A stretch of DNA of 64,000 nt. It comes from Mycobacterium sp. IDR2000157661 (GTDB taxonomy: Bacteria; Actinomycetota; Actinomycetes; Mycobacteriales; Mycobacteriaceae). Shown piece after piece: positions 41,038-49,308 of the stretch; position 1 is the first letter of the stretch, and every line of letters starts with the position of its first letter. Position numbers and translations under genes: made by a program. A model generated the notes under the pieces. The model was not told where the DNA came from. It did no database searches and saw only the letters and a program-made list of their open reading frames with translations. The DNA is taken from positions 4,402,001-4,466,000 of the forward strand of contig NZ_CP081006.1 of NCBI RefSeq assembly GCF_022317005.1, read 5' to 3'.

Positions 41038-41311
41038 GGCGATACTGTCTTTCGTTTCGTCGTGTATTCCGGCGCATCTGGCCTGCGGACCACGCGCCTC
41101 GTAAGTGACCAGTGTGCCATTGCGGCGTGCCGCGGATCCCCTCCCGTCGCCGTGGGCGCACCGCAGCGCAGCCACGCCGCGACTTCTGCGACGAATTCCG
41201 TCGCATGACAGCTCGGTGGGCAAGCATCTCGTCTCACCCTGCCGGTGATGCCCACCGATTCGGTGCATTCACCGTTAGGCTCACAGCGACACGATCGCCA
41301 GGAGATGAACC

Positions 41312-42652
41312 GTGAGCCCCCTCGAGCAGAGCCGCCACCTTGCCACCCCGATCCCAGGTCCCCACTCGCAGCGCCTGATCGACCGGAAAGCCGGCGCCGT
41401 ATCGCGGGGTGTCGGCACCACCATGCCGGTCTACGCGGCTCGCGCGTTCGGCGGCATCGTCGAGGACGTCGACGGCAACCGGTTGATCGACCTCGGCTCG
41501 GGAATCGCCGTGACGACGATCGGGAACTCGTCGCCGCGGGTGGTCGACGCGGTGCGACGCCAGGTGGCCGACTTCACCCACACCTGTTTCATGATCACGC
41601 CCTACGAGGGCTACGTCGCCGTCGCCGAAGCGCTCAATCGGCTCACTCCTGGTGCCCACCAGAAACGCTCGGCACTGTTCAACTCGGGTTCAGAGGCGGT
41701 CGAGAACGCGGTCAAGATCGCGCGCTCCTACACCCGCAAGACGGCCGTCGTGTCGTTCGATCACGCCTACCACGGGCGCACCAACCTCACGATGGCCCTG
41801 ACCGCCAAGGTGATGCCGTACAAGCACGGGTTCGGTCCGTTCGCGCCCGAGGTCTACCGCGCGCCGCTGTCGTACCCGTTTCGCGACGCCGAGTTCGGCA
41901 AGGAGATGGCGACCGACGGCGCGCTGGCCGCCAGGCGAGCGATCACCGTGATCGACAAGCAGGTCGGCGCGGACAACCTGGCCGCGGTGATCATCGAGCC
42001 GATCCAGGGCGAGGGCGGCTTCATCGTGCCCGCCGACGGCTTCCTACCCGCACTGCAGGACTGGTGCCGGGACAACAATGTGGTGTTCATCGCCGACGAG
42101 GTGCAGACCGGGTTCGCGCGTACTGGCGCGATGTTCGCCTCTGAGCACGAGGGCATCGAGCCCGACCTGATCGTCACCGCCAAGGGCATCGCCGACGGAC
42201 TGCCGCTGTCCGCGGTGACGGGTCGCGCCGAGATCATGGATGCCCCGCACGTCAGCGGGCTCGGCGGGACGTACGGCGGCAATCCGCTCGCCTGCGCGGC
42301 GGCGCTGGCGACGATCGAGACGATCGAGTCGGAGAACCTCGTCGAGCGGGCCCGTCAGATCGAGACGCTGATGAAGGACCGGCTGGGGCGGCTGCAGGCC
42401 GAGGACGGGCGCATCGGCGACGTACGCGGCCGCGGCGCCATGATGGCGATGGAATTGGTGCACGCCGGCTCGCTCGAGCCGGATCCCGCTCTGGTCAAAG
42501 CGTTGTGCGCCGGATGCCACGCCGCCGGAGTGATCGTGTTGTCCTGCGGGACGTTCGGCAACGTCCTGCGCTTCCTGCCGCCGCTCGCGATCAGCGACGA
42601 CCTTCTCGTCGAGGGTCTCGACGTGCTCGCTTCGGTGCTCGAAAACCTGTGA
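41312..42652 (+). CDS. gabT: 4-aminobutyrate aminotransferase
   Basis: A PLP-dependent class III aminotransferase of 446 residues, converting GABA and 2-oxoglutarate to succinate semialdehyde and glutamate (position of Rv2589). Recognisable parts are NSGSEAVENAVKIARSYTRK (cofactor phosphate site), FDHAYHGRTNLTMALT, IIEPIQGEGGFIVP, the cofactor Asp in VFIADEVQTGFARTGAMF and the PLP-binding Lys in IVTAKGIADGLPLSAVTGR. It starts at GTG 41312 with AGGAG eight bases upstream. The aldehyde dehydrogenase gene follows after 16 bp, giving a two-gene amine catabolism operon. Confidence 0.94.
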   Translation: MSPLEQSRHLATPIPGPHSQRLIDRKAGAVSRGVGTTMPVYAARAFGGIVEDVDGNRLIDLGSGIAVTTIGNSSPRVVDAVRRQVADFTHTCFMITPYEGYVAVAEALNRLTPGAHQKRSALFNSGSEAVENAVKIARSYTRKTAVVSFDHAYHGRTNLTMALTAKVMPYKHGFGPFAPEVYRAPLSYPFRDAEFGKEMATDGALAARRAITVIDKQVGADNLAAVIIEPIQGEGGFIVPADGFLPALQDWCRDNNVVFIADEVQTGFARTGAMFASEHEGIEPDLIVTAKGIADGLPLSAVTGRAEIMDAPHVSGLGGTYGGNPLACAAALATIETIESENLVERARQIETLMKDRLGRLQAEDGRIGDVRGRGAMMAMELVHAGSLEPDPALVKALCAGCHAAGVIVLSCGTFGNVLRFLPPLAISDDLLVEGLDVLASVLENL

Positions 42653-42668
42653 AAAAAAGAAAGATCGG

Positions 42669-44114
42669 ATGACCAGCCAGATGTCCACAGTGCAAAACTT
42701 CATCGGCGGCGAACTCGTCGACTCGGTCGGCGGTGCGACGATGCCACTCATCGACCCGGCGACAGGTGAGCGGTACGCCACCGCACCGGTCTCCACCGAG
42801 GCCGACGTCGACAACGCCTATGCCGCTGCCGCCAAGGCGTTCACAGGTTGGAAGCGCACCACGCCCTCGGCGCGGCAGAAGGCACTGCTGGACTTCGCCG
42901 ACGACGTCGAGCGCAACGCGCAGGCGCTCGTGGAAGCCGAGGGCCGCAACACGGGCAAGCCGAATCACGTGACCATGGCCGAGGAGATCCCGCCGATGGT
43001 CGATCAGATCCGGTTCTTCGCCGGGGCGGCGCGGATGCTGGAGGGCAAGTCTGCCGGCGAGTACATGGAGAACCACACCTCGTGGATCCGGCGCGAACCG
43101 GTCGGCGTCGTCGGTCAGGTCGCGCCGTGGAACTACCCGATGATGATGGCGATCTGGAAATTCGTCCCCGCCGTCGCGGCCGGCAACACCGTCGTCATCA
43201 AGCCCAGCGACACCACCCCGGTCACCACCGTGATGCTCGCCGAGATCGCGGCACGGCACTTCCCGCCCGGCGTGCTCAACGTCGTCTGCGGTGACCGGGA
43301 AACCGGCGCCGCTGTCGTCGCACATCCGACGCCGGCGATGGTGTCGATAACGGGTTCGGTCGCCGCGGGCCGCGCGGTCGCCGTCAGCGCGGGCGGCCAC
43401 CTCAAACGCACGCATCTCGAGCTGGGCGGCAAGGCCCCGGTCATAGTGTTCGACGACAGCGACATCGCCGCCGCGGCCGAGGGCATCGCCACCGCGGGTT
43501 ACTTCAACGCCGGTCAGGACTGCACCGCGGCCACCCGCGTACTGGCCACGGCCAGGGTCGCGTCCGACTTGACCGAGGCCCTGGCCGAGCAGGCGCGGGG
43601 CGCGACGACGACGTACGGCAAGCCGGTCGATGACGAGGACGCCTGGGTGCCCCCGGTGAACAACGCCGCGCAGTTGGACCGAGTGCTCGGGTTCCTCGGC
43701 GATGTGCCGTCCCATGCGACGGTCGCCGTGGGCGGAGGACGGCAAGGCGACAAGGGTTTCTACGTCGAACCGACCGTGATCGGCGGACTGCGCCAGGACG
43801 ACCGGCTGATTCAGCAGGAGATCTTCGGTCCGGTCATCACCGTGCAGTCGTTCGGCGACGAGGACGAGGCCATCGCCTGGGCCAACGGGACCGAGTACGG
43901 GTTGGCGTCGTCGGTGTGGACCAAGGATGTGTCGCGGGCGCTGCGTGTCTCGGCCGCACTGGATTTCGGATGTGTGTGGATCAACACCCACATCCCCCTG
44001 GTGGCCGAGATGCCGCACGGCGGATTCAAGTCCTCGGGCCACGGGAAGGACTTGTCGATGTACGGTTTCGAGGACTACACCCGCGTCAAGCACGTGATGG
44101 CCTACACGGGCTGA
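42669..44114 (+). CDS. Aldehyde dehydrogenase, probable gamma-aminobutyraldehyde dehydrogenase
   Basis: A 481-residue NAD(P)-dependent aldehyde dehydrogenase. It shows GVVGQVAPWNYPMMMAIWKF, the cofactor segment VIKPSDTTPVTTVML, the catalytic Glu in THLELGGKAPVIVFDD near residue 258 and the catalytic Cys in YFNAGQDCTAATRVL near residue 284. The pattern is closest to the PatD/aminobutyraldehyde branch, which would feed GABA from putrescine to GabT next door. A role as succinate semialdehyde dehydrogenase cannot be excluded. The 16-bp gap after gabT contains an A-rich run (AAAAAAAGAAAGA) that is unusual for this GC-rich DNA and serves as the only possible ribosome-binding region. Confidence 0.85.
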   Translation: MTSQMSTVQNFIGGELVDSVGGATMPLIDPATGERYATAPVSTEADVDNAYAAAAKAFTGWKRTTPSARQKALLDFADDVERNAQALVEAEGRNTGKPNHVTMAEEIPPMVDQIRFFAGAARMLEGKSAGEYMENHTSWIRREPVGVVGQVAPWNYPMMMAIWKFVPAVAAGNTVVIKPSDTTPVTTVMLAEIAARHFPPGVLNVVCGDRETGAAVVAHPTPAMVSITGSVAAGRAVAVSAGGHLKRTHLELGGKAPVIVFDDSDIAAAAEGIATAGYFNAGQDCTAATRVLATARVASDLTEALAEQARGATTTYGKPVDDEDAWVPPVNNAAQLDRVLGFLGDVPSHATVAVGGGRQGDKGFYVEPTVIGGLRQDDRLIQQEIFGPVITVQSFGDEDEAIAWANGTEYGLASSVWTKDVSRALRVSAALDFGCVWINTHIPLVAEMPHGGFKSSGHGKDLSMYGFEDYTRVKHVMAYTG

Positions 44115-44149
44115 CCGCGCGTGCACCGGCGGGTGGCACAGGCGCACCC

Positions 44150-44923
44150 CTAGACCGTCGGAATCGTGCCGCCGTCGACGACCACGTCGGCGCCGACGAT
44201 CGACGACGCCGCGTCGGACACCAGGAATCCGACCACCTCCGCGACCTCGGCAGGCTGGGCCGGACGGCCCAATGGGATACCGCCCAGCGCATTCATCAAC
44301 GACTCGAGTGCGGCTTCCCGGCCGCCGCCCATGCCTGCGGCGATCCTGTCGATGAGCCCATCGGCGGCACCGGTCTGGATGAAGCCCGGCGACACCGTGT
44401 TGACCCGGACACCTTTCGGCGCAACCTCATTGGCGAGACCCTTGCTGTACGCCCGCAGCGCGGCCTTGGCGGCGGCATAGCCCAGGGTGCTGTCATAGAG
44501 CGGCATGCGACTCTGGATGGACCCGACGTGAACGACCGTGCCACGACCGGCCTCGACCATCATCGGCAGCAGCGCACGGTCCAGGCGCACGGCAGCCAGT
44601 AGGTTGAGATTCATCTCATCGGCCCAGTGCTGATCCGTCAGCGCCGCGAAGCCGCCCGGCGGGGCGCCCGACGCGCCCGCGGTGTGCACCACGATCCGCG
44701 CGCCGCCTCGGTCGGCAACATGGGTGGCCACCCTGGCGATGTCCACGACCGAGGTGAGATCGGCGGCGACGAAGTCATCGGCGGCCAGGTCGGCGCCATC
44801 GGGTCGTCGGCGGGCCACCGCCGTCACATGGGCGCCCGCCGCTCTCAGGCGTTCGACGATCGCGGCGCCTGCGCCTTGAGTGCCGCCCGTGACGACCGCG
44901 CGCCGACCGTGCAGCGCGCTCAT
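44150..44923 (-). CDS. Short-chain dehydrogenase/reductase (SDR)
   Basis: A 257-residue classical SDR. The cofactor motif is AVVTGGTQGAGAAIVERL near residue 9, an HTAGAS element replaces NNAG near residue 83, and the Ser-Tyr-Lys site is in VGSIQSRMPLYDSTLGYAAAKAALRAYSKG (Tyr near 149, Lys near 153); only the first part is typical, but the YxxxK pair is present. The C-terminal VVVDGGTIPTV is usual for FabG-like SDRs. Start ATG 44923 overlaps the stop of the MerR gene upstream (ATGA), so the two are co-translated and the SDR is probably under MerR control. Confidence 0.86.
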   Translation of the reverse strand: MSALHGRRAVVTGGTQGAGAAIVERLRAAGAHVTAVARRRPDGADLAADDFVAADLTSVVDIARVATHVADRGGARIVVHTAGASGAPPGGFAALTDQHWADEMNLNLLAAVRLDRALLPMMVEAGRGTVVHVGSIQSRMPLYDSTLGYAAAKAALRAYSKGLANEVAPKGVRVNTVSPGFIQTGAADGLIDRIAAGMGGGREAALESLMNALGGIPLGRPAQPAEVAEVVGFLVSDAASSIVGADVVVDGGTIPTV

Positions 44924-45738
44924 GCGTCCGCTCGGAAAATCGGCCAGCACAGGGCGGTACGCCATTGCACGGAATCGTCGACGTCCCACGAGAAGGTCTC
45001 GTAGTACTCGCGCAGCGATCCTTCGATGCTGATCTCGTGTCGAGTCGCGTGTTCCCCGAGCGCGCTGTAGGCGAGATCGACGTCGTCATGCGGTCCGCGG
45101 TGGGCGATGACCGCGAGCTCGGCCGCCGGTATGGTCGCTGGCTGCACCCGGCCGACCGGCCGCACGGCCCCGTCGACGGGTATGAAAACCGTTGCGTTGC
45201 CACGATCTTCAGCGAAAATTTCGTACTCGAACAAGGCGCCGGGCACCCCCCTCGAGGTCAGCTTCTCGTTGGCGGCCACGGACGCCCGCACCTCGCCCAT
45301 CGCGCCTTGCCACCAGGACAGAAGGTGCTCGCGGTCGACGTCTGCGGTGATCGCGGCGGCCGCCGTCGCACCGACACTGCGGTGCTCGATGCGCATGCCC
45401 TGGGCGGGCCGCTCGAGGATGGCCCGCAGCGACTCGACGGCGCTGCGGGTCGCCGCGAGCTGGTGCTCAAGCCGTTCCAGATGCCCGCCGATCAATGCGT
45501 TGCGCTCGGCCGGCGCCGACGTCAGCACCGCACGCACATCCGCGATCGGCATGCCGAGTTCACGTAATCGTCGCACCACCTGCGCGGTCGGTACCTGGTC
45601 GGGCGTGTAGTAGCGGTATCCGCTGGCCGGATCGACGCGGTGGGGCGCAAGGAGCCCCACCTCGTGGTAGTGGCGCAGCGTCTTGACCGACAACTGCGTC
45701 ATCCGGGAGAAGTCGCCGATAGGTAGTGCAGTGCTCAT
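44920..45738 (-). CDS. MerR family transcriptional regulator with GyrI-like effector domain
   Basis: A 272-residue regulator. The N-terminal MerR winged helix reads IGDFSRMTQLSVKTLRHYHEVGLLAP with the second half YRYYTPDQVPTAQVVRRLRELG. A coiled-coil linker (HLERLEHQLAATRSAVESLR) leads to a C-terminal GyrI-like/SRPBCC-type effector-binding domain (GVPGALFEYEIFAEDRG, VIAHRGPHDDVDLAYSALGE), like BmrR-type multidrug sensors. The promoter directly in front has the elongated 19-bp spacer typical of MerR-controlled genes, so autoregulation is likely. It diverges from a methyltransferase gene and overlaps the SDR gene downstream. Confidence 0.88.
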   Translation of the reverse strand: MSTALPIGDFSRMTQLSVKTLRHYHEVGLLAPHRVDPASGYRYYTPDQVPTAQVVRRLRELGMPIADVRAVLTSAPAERNALIGGHLERLEHQLAATRSAVESLRAILERPAQGMRIEHRSVGATAAAAITADVDREHLLSWWQGAMGEVRASVAANEKLTSRGVPGALFEYEIFAEDRGNATVFIPVDGAVRPVGRVQPATIPAAELAVIAHRGPHDDVDLAYSALGEHATRHEISIEGSLREYYETFSWDVDDSVQWRTALCWPIFRADA

Positions 45739-45744
45739 GGGCTC

Positions 45745-45775
45745 AGTCTGAGGTCTCCCCCTGCAGGAGGGTCAA
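45745..45775 (-). promoter_or_regulatory. MerR-type promoter with 19-bp spacer
   Basis: On the minus strand TTGACC (complement of 45770-45775) and CAGACT (complement of 45745-45750) are separated by 19 bp holding the near-palindrome CCCTCCTGCAGGGGGA. This over-long spacer with central dyad is the hallmark of MerR-controlled promoters. Six bases then separate it from the ATG at 45738, implying a leaderless transcript. Confidence 0.65.
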
Positions 45776-45852
45776 CACAGGACCGCCGAGTCGACTCTTC
45801 TGCAGCGGGTACCGACACGGCATCGGCGGTCGATAAAGCATACGATGGGCCG

Positions 45853-46635
45853 GTGTCCACCGAAACAATCTGGGCAGGAGGTCATTACGAGGCCGTCGCC
45901 TCCAGGATCGCCGGAATCGCCCAGCGCGTGGTCGCCGCAGTCGACCGCCGCCACCCACTGAAGGGCGCCGTACTCGCCGATCTGGCCTGCGGTACCGGCT
46001 CGGCGGCCCTCGCCGCAGCACACCGCGGGGCACGGGTGATCGGTGTCGACGTGACGGCCGACCTGATCGGGCTGGCCGCTCAGAAGGCGCAGGCGGACGG
46101 AACACCAATCGAGTGGCGGGTCGCCGACGCCGCGGACACCGGGTTGGCCACGGGTTCGGTTGACGCGGTGATATCGAATATGGGGATCATCTTCGTGGAG
46201 CCGCACCGTCAGGTGACCGAGTTGGCGCGACTACTCAGACCTGGTGGTGCACTGGGATTCTCGACGTGGGTCCGCAGCGGCGACAATCCGCTCATCGACC
46301 CGATCGAGGCCGTGCTGGGACCACCCACACCGAGTCCTGGCTTCTCGGCCGATGAGTGGGGCCGGGCGGCGACCGCGACGGCGCGGCTGAGCGCCGACTT
46401 CACCGACATCGACATCACCGCCGGTACGCACATCTGGCGGTACGAATCGGTGGCCGCTGGGGTGCGCTTTCTCGTCGAGGAGTCGCCGATTCATGTTGCC
46501 GCGCTGAGCCGCGCAGGTGACAGACGCGCCGACTTGGTAGCTGCGTTCGAGGCGGCCCTGACCGCTCGCTCGAGCGGCGACGGACAGGTGGCGTTCGAAG
46601 CGCCCTACGCGATCATCACCGCACAGCGTCGCTGA
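45853..46635 (+). CDS. SAM-dependent class I methyltransferase
   Basis: A 260-residue methyltransferase of the Rossmann-like class I fold. Motif I is VLADLACGTGSAALAAAHRG near residue 40, followed by the acidic end of strand 2 (RVIGVDVTADLIG), and motif II/III in DAVISNMGIIFVEPHRQVTE and LLRPGGALGFSTW. The substrate is unknown; the architecture resembles UbiE-type small-molecule methyltransferases. It starts at GTG 45853; TACGAT at 45841-45846 lies six bases upstream, consistent with a leaderless start. It ends before a strong hairpin terminator. Confidence 0.85.
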   Translation: MSTETIWAGGHYEAVASRIAGIAQRVVAAVDRRHPLKGAVLADLACGTGSAALAAAHRGARVIGVDVTADLIGLAAQKAQADGTPIEWRVADAADTGLATGSVDAVISNMGIIFVEPHRQVTELARLLRPGGALGFSTWVRSGDNPLIDPIEAVLGPPTPSPGFSADEWGRAATATARLSADFTDIDITAGTHIWRYESVAAGVRFLVEESPIHVAALSRAGDRRADLVAAFEAALTARSSGDGQVAFEAPYAIITAQRR

Positions 46636-46650
46636 GCGCCAGCAGCCGCA

Positions 46651-46684
46651 AAGTGCCCCGAACACGGAGCGTGTCGGGGCACTT
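46651..46684. terminator. Strong bidirectional hairpin terminator
   Basis: AAGTGCCCCGAACACG (46651-46666) pairs with CGTGTCGGGGCACTT (46670-46684) with a single bulged A, giving a 15-bp stem and a very short loop. It sits between the convergent methyltransferase and membrane-protein genes. Confidence 0.78.
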
Positions 46685-46719
46685 CGCGTCTGCTCGCCGG
46701 TGACGTCCGGCGTTGCTCG

Positions 46720-47460
46720 CTACCGATGCGCGAACTTGTTGTGACGGTCGCCGCGCGACCTGAAGATGTCCTTCCAGCTCTTCTTGCGGCCCTGCGCCTC
46801 GGCGGTCGGACCGATCACGTCGGTGCGCTGGTCGCCCGTTCCCGAGGCGGTGTGGTTGGGCCCCGTAGTGGAGGATCCCGTAGTGGAGTCCGTCTCGGAC
46901 TCCGTCGTGGCGGCCGGTGCGGCGCCCGCCGGCGCATCAGCCGCGGCCGGTGCGGCAGCCGATTGCTCGGCCCAGTGGATGTCGCGAACGCTGCGGATCG
47001 ACAGCCGACCCAGCGCAGCAGCGCCGAAGAACACGATCAGCGCGCCGAGCCCGTAGAAGTACGTCAGTTCCAGCCAGACCTGCTTGGTCTCGGTCGCCGC
47101 GACCGGAGTGCCCGCGTCACCGATGCCCAACGGACCGGCCATCGCCCGACCGATGACGAACCACGCGCCGCCGGCGACCGCCAGCCAGCCGCCCAGCATC
47201 GCCGTCGCGCGGTTGCGCGACGTCAGCAGCAGCAGGCCGCCGACGACCGTCACGAGGCCGGGCAGCACCTCCAGCCAACCGCGCCCGCTCGTCCAGGCCC
47301 ACGCCTCATCCGGCGTGAACGCGAAGTTGAAGTACGGCCCCACGAAGGGGATCAAGGCACCCCAGAGTCCAAGCAGAATCAGCAGAAAGCCGCTCATGGC
47401 ACCGCGGCTACGCGGCATCTGCAACCGGCCGCCGCGGGGGTGAACGCGTGTGTCGGACAT
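46720..47460 (-). CDS. Hypothetical membrane protein with acidic/serine-threonine-rich tail
   Basis: A 246-residue protein with four predicted transmembrane helices (GFLLILLGLWGALIPFVGPY, VLPGLVTVVGGLLLLTS, AMLGGWLAVAGGAWFVIG and YFYGLGALIVFFGAAALG). A long Ala/Ser/Thr-rich cytoplasmic or exported tail follows (APAAADAPAGAAPAATTESE), with a basic end RKKSWKDIFRSRGDRHNK. Start ATG 47460 has AAGGAG at good spacing; an in-frame TTG at 47466 was rejected. I do not recognise a function. It is preceded by another membrane-protein gene in the same direction. Confidence 0.68.
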   Translation of the reverse strand: MSDTRVHPRGGRLQMPRSRGAMSGFLLILLGLWGALIPFVGPYFNFAFTPDEAWAWTSGRGWLEVLPGLVTVVGGLLLLTSRNRATAMLGGWLAVAGGAWFVIGRAMAGPLGIGDAGTPVAATETKQVWLELTYFYGLGALIVFFGAAALGRLSIRSVRDIHWAEQSAAAPAAADAPAGAAPAATTESETDSTTGSSTTGPNHTASGTGDQRTDVIGPTAEAQGRKKSWKDIFRSRGDRHNKFAHR

Positions 47461-47584
47461 CGTCAACTCCTTCTAAGTCGATGGCCGACGGGTACCCCGA
47501 TCCGTGCCTGCATAACCGTCAATAAGGGGACGGCCGCACTCAGCATCGACCCCACGCAGGCGAAGAACGGCCCGGCGAATCCCA

Positions 47585-48223
47585 TCAGGCGCCGACACTT
47601 TCGACGCGGACAACCGGCGGGATCGTCAGCATCACCAGACCGATCGAGCCGACCCAGAGCAGGCTGCTCAACGCGGCGGGCAACGGGAGCCAGGTGTGCA
47701 GCAACGGCAGGATGCCGAGGACGGCTCCCCCGGCCGCCCACTTGGGCAGCACTCCGGTGCGCCATATCGCGATCGAAGCGGCGAAAATCATTGCAGCCGC
47801 GCCGATCTGGCAGTAGTGGTACAGCCAGACAGCGAGTGCCAGCAGTGGCTGGCCGAACTCGGTGACGGCGACGTCGCCGAAGCGCACGAGGGCCGCCGGA
47901 TAGGCGACCTCGGCGGCGAAGCCGGCTGCGCTGAGCGCGAGGAAGACCACTCCGCCGGCCAGCGTCACATAGACCTCGCTGTTGGGACCCGAAGCGCTCC
48001 GCAACATCGACACCAGGACACCGAGGAACATCAGCCCGAACAGGACGTGTAACAGCGGCAGCACGCCGTTGGCGGTGACGAAGGACGATCCGCTCTCGTA
48101 ATAGGCCGCCACCTCGTCCGGCGTTCGCGGCGCGTCCGGCGTGCCGACCAGATAGGCGGGAATCATCGCCACCGCCGACGCGATTCCCAGCAGTCCACCG
48201 AGCCTGATGGTGCCGCTTCCCAT
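47585..48223 (-). CDS. Hypothetical multi-pass membrane protein
   Basis: A 212-residue protein with about six transmembrane segments, including LGGLLGIASAVAMIPAYLVG, VLPLLHVLFGLMFLGVLVSM, VYVTLAGGVVFLALSAAGFA, PLLALAVWLYHYCQIGAAAM and ALSSLLWVGSIGLVMLTIPP. Start ATG 48223 follows a GAGGGAGGG ribosome-binding site. It begins 15 bp after the ruvB stop in the same direction and may be read through from ruvCAB. No functional family was recognised. The roughly 120 bp between it and the next membrane-protein gene hold nothing I can identify. Confidence 0.68.
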   Translation of the reverse strand: MGSGTIRLGGLLGIASAVAMIPAYLVGTPDAPRTPDEVAAYYESGSSFVTANGVLPLLHVLFGLMFLGVLVSMLRSASGPNSEVYVTLAGGVVFLALSAAGFAAEVAYPAALVRFGDVAVTEFGQPLLALAVWLYHYCQIGAAAMIFAASIAIWRTGVLPKWAAGGAVLGILPLLHTWLPLPAALSSLLWVGSIGLVMLTIPPVVRVESVGA

Positions 48224-48237
48224 TCCGGTGCCCTCCC

Positions 48238-49308
48238 TCAGTCGAACAACCCGGCCTGCCCGAGACCGCTGACGCCGCTCGGCGGGCTCATACCCAGATG
48301 TGTCCATGCCAACGCGGTGGCGACTCGGCCGCGGGGAGTCCTCGCGATCATCCCGGCGCGCACCAGAAACGGCTCGCAGACCTCCTCGACCGTGGTGGCC
48401 TCCTCCCCGACCGCCACGGCCAGCGTGGAGACACCGACGGGTCCGCCGCCGAAACTGCGGGTGAGCGCCGACAGCACGGCGCGGTCGAGCCGGTCGAGCC
48501 CGAGTTCGTCGACGTCGTAGACCTCCAGCGCCGCCTTGGCGACATCGCGGGTGATGATGCCGTCGGCGCGCACCTCGGCATAGTCGCGGACGCGGCGCAG
48601 CAGGCGGTTGGCGATGCGGGGTGTGCCGCGGGACCGGCGCGCGATCTCGGCCCCAGCGTCGGCGCCCAACTCGATGCCGAGGATGCCCGCCGACCGGGCC
48701 AGCACCCGCTCCAGTTCGGCGGGTTCGTAGAAGTCCATGTGCGCGGTGAACCCGAACCGGTCACGCAGCGGGCCGGTCAGTGCCCCCGAACGGGTGGTGG
48801 CGCCGACGAGGGTGAACGGCGCCACTTCCAGCGGGATCGACGTCGCCCCCGGACCTTTGCCGACGACGACGTCGACGCGGAAGTCCTCCATCGCCAGGTA
48901 CAGCATCTCTTCGGCGGGCCGCGCGATGCGGTGAATCTCGTCGATGAACAACACGTCGTGCTCGACGAGGTTCGACAGCATCGCCGCCAGGTCACCGGCC
49001 CGCTCCAGCGCCGGACCCGACGTGAGCCGCAGCGAGGAACCCAGTTCGGCGGCGATGATCATGGCCAGCGACGTCTTGCCCAGCCCCGGCGGGCCCGAGA
49101 GCAGGATGTGATCCGGTGCGCCACCGCGGTTCTTGGCGCCTTCGAGCACCAATTGCAGTTGTTCGCGCACCCGCGGCTGACCGATGAATTCGCGCAGCGA
49201 CCGCGGGCGAAGGCTGGCGTCTACGTCGCCTTCACCGACGGTCAGCGCCGGCGACACCTCGCGGCCGTCGGCGTCCTCGGGGAGGTCGGGGTCGGTGAAC
49301 CGGCTCAT
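48238..49308 (-). CDS. ruvB: Holliday junction branch migration DNA helicase RuvB
   Basis: A 356-residue AAA+ motor that drives branch migration with RuvA during recombination repair. It has Walker A SGPPGLGKTSLAMI near residue 70, Walker B LFIDEIHRIARPAEEML, the RuvB-specific ATSIPLEVAPFTLVGATTRSG and LTGPLRDRFGFTAHMDFY segments, and the C-terminal winged helix (GVSTLAVAVGEEATTVEEV). The ATG start overlaps the ruvA stop by four bases. It is the last ruv gene and so shares the SOS-controlled promoter ahead of ruvC. Confidence 0.97.
   Translation of the reverse strand: MSRFTDPDLPEDADGREVSPALTVGEGDVDASLRPRSLREFIGQPRVREQLQLVLEGAKNRGGAPDHILLSGPPGLGKTSLAMIIAAELGSSLRLTSGPALERAGDLAAMLSNLVEHDVLFIDEIHRIARPAEEMLYLAMEDFRVDVVVGKGPGATSIPLEVAPFTLVGATTRSGALTGPLRDRFGFTAHMDFYEPAELERVLARSAGILGIELGADAGAEIARRSRGTPRIANRLLRRVRDYAEVRADGIITRDVAKAALEVYDVDELGLDRLDRAVLSALTRSFGGGPVGVSTLAVAVGEEATTVEEVCEPFLVRAGMIARTPRGRVATALAWTHLGMSPPSGVSGLGQAGLFD

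Noticed and set aside
41038..41311. Regulatory palindrome or small gene between yajC and gabT
   Set aside because: I found no inverted repeat longer than five bases and no short ORF with coding character; only promoter-type sequence is assumed.
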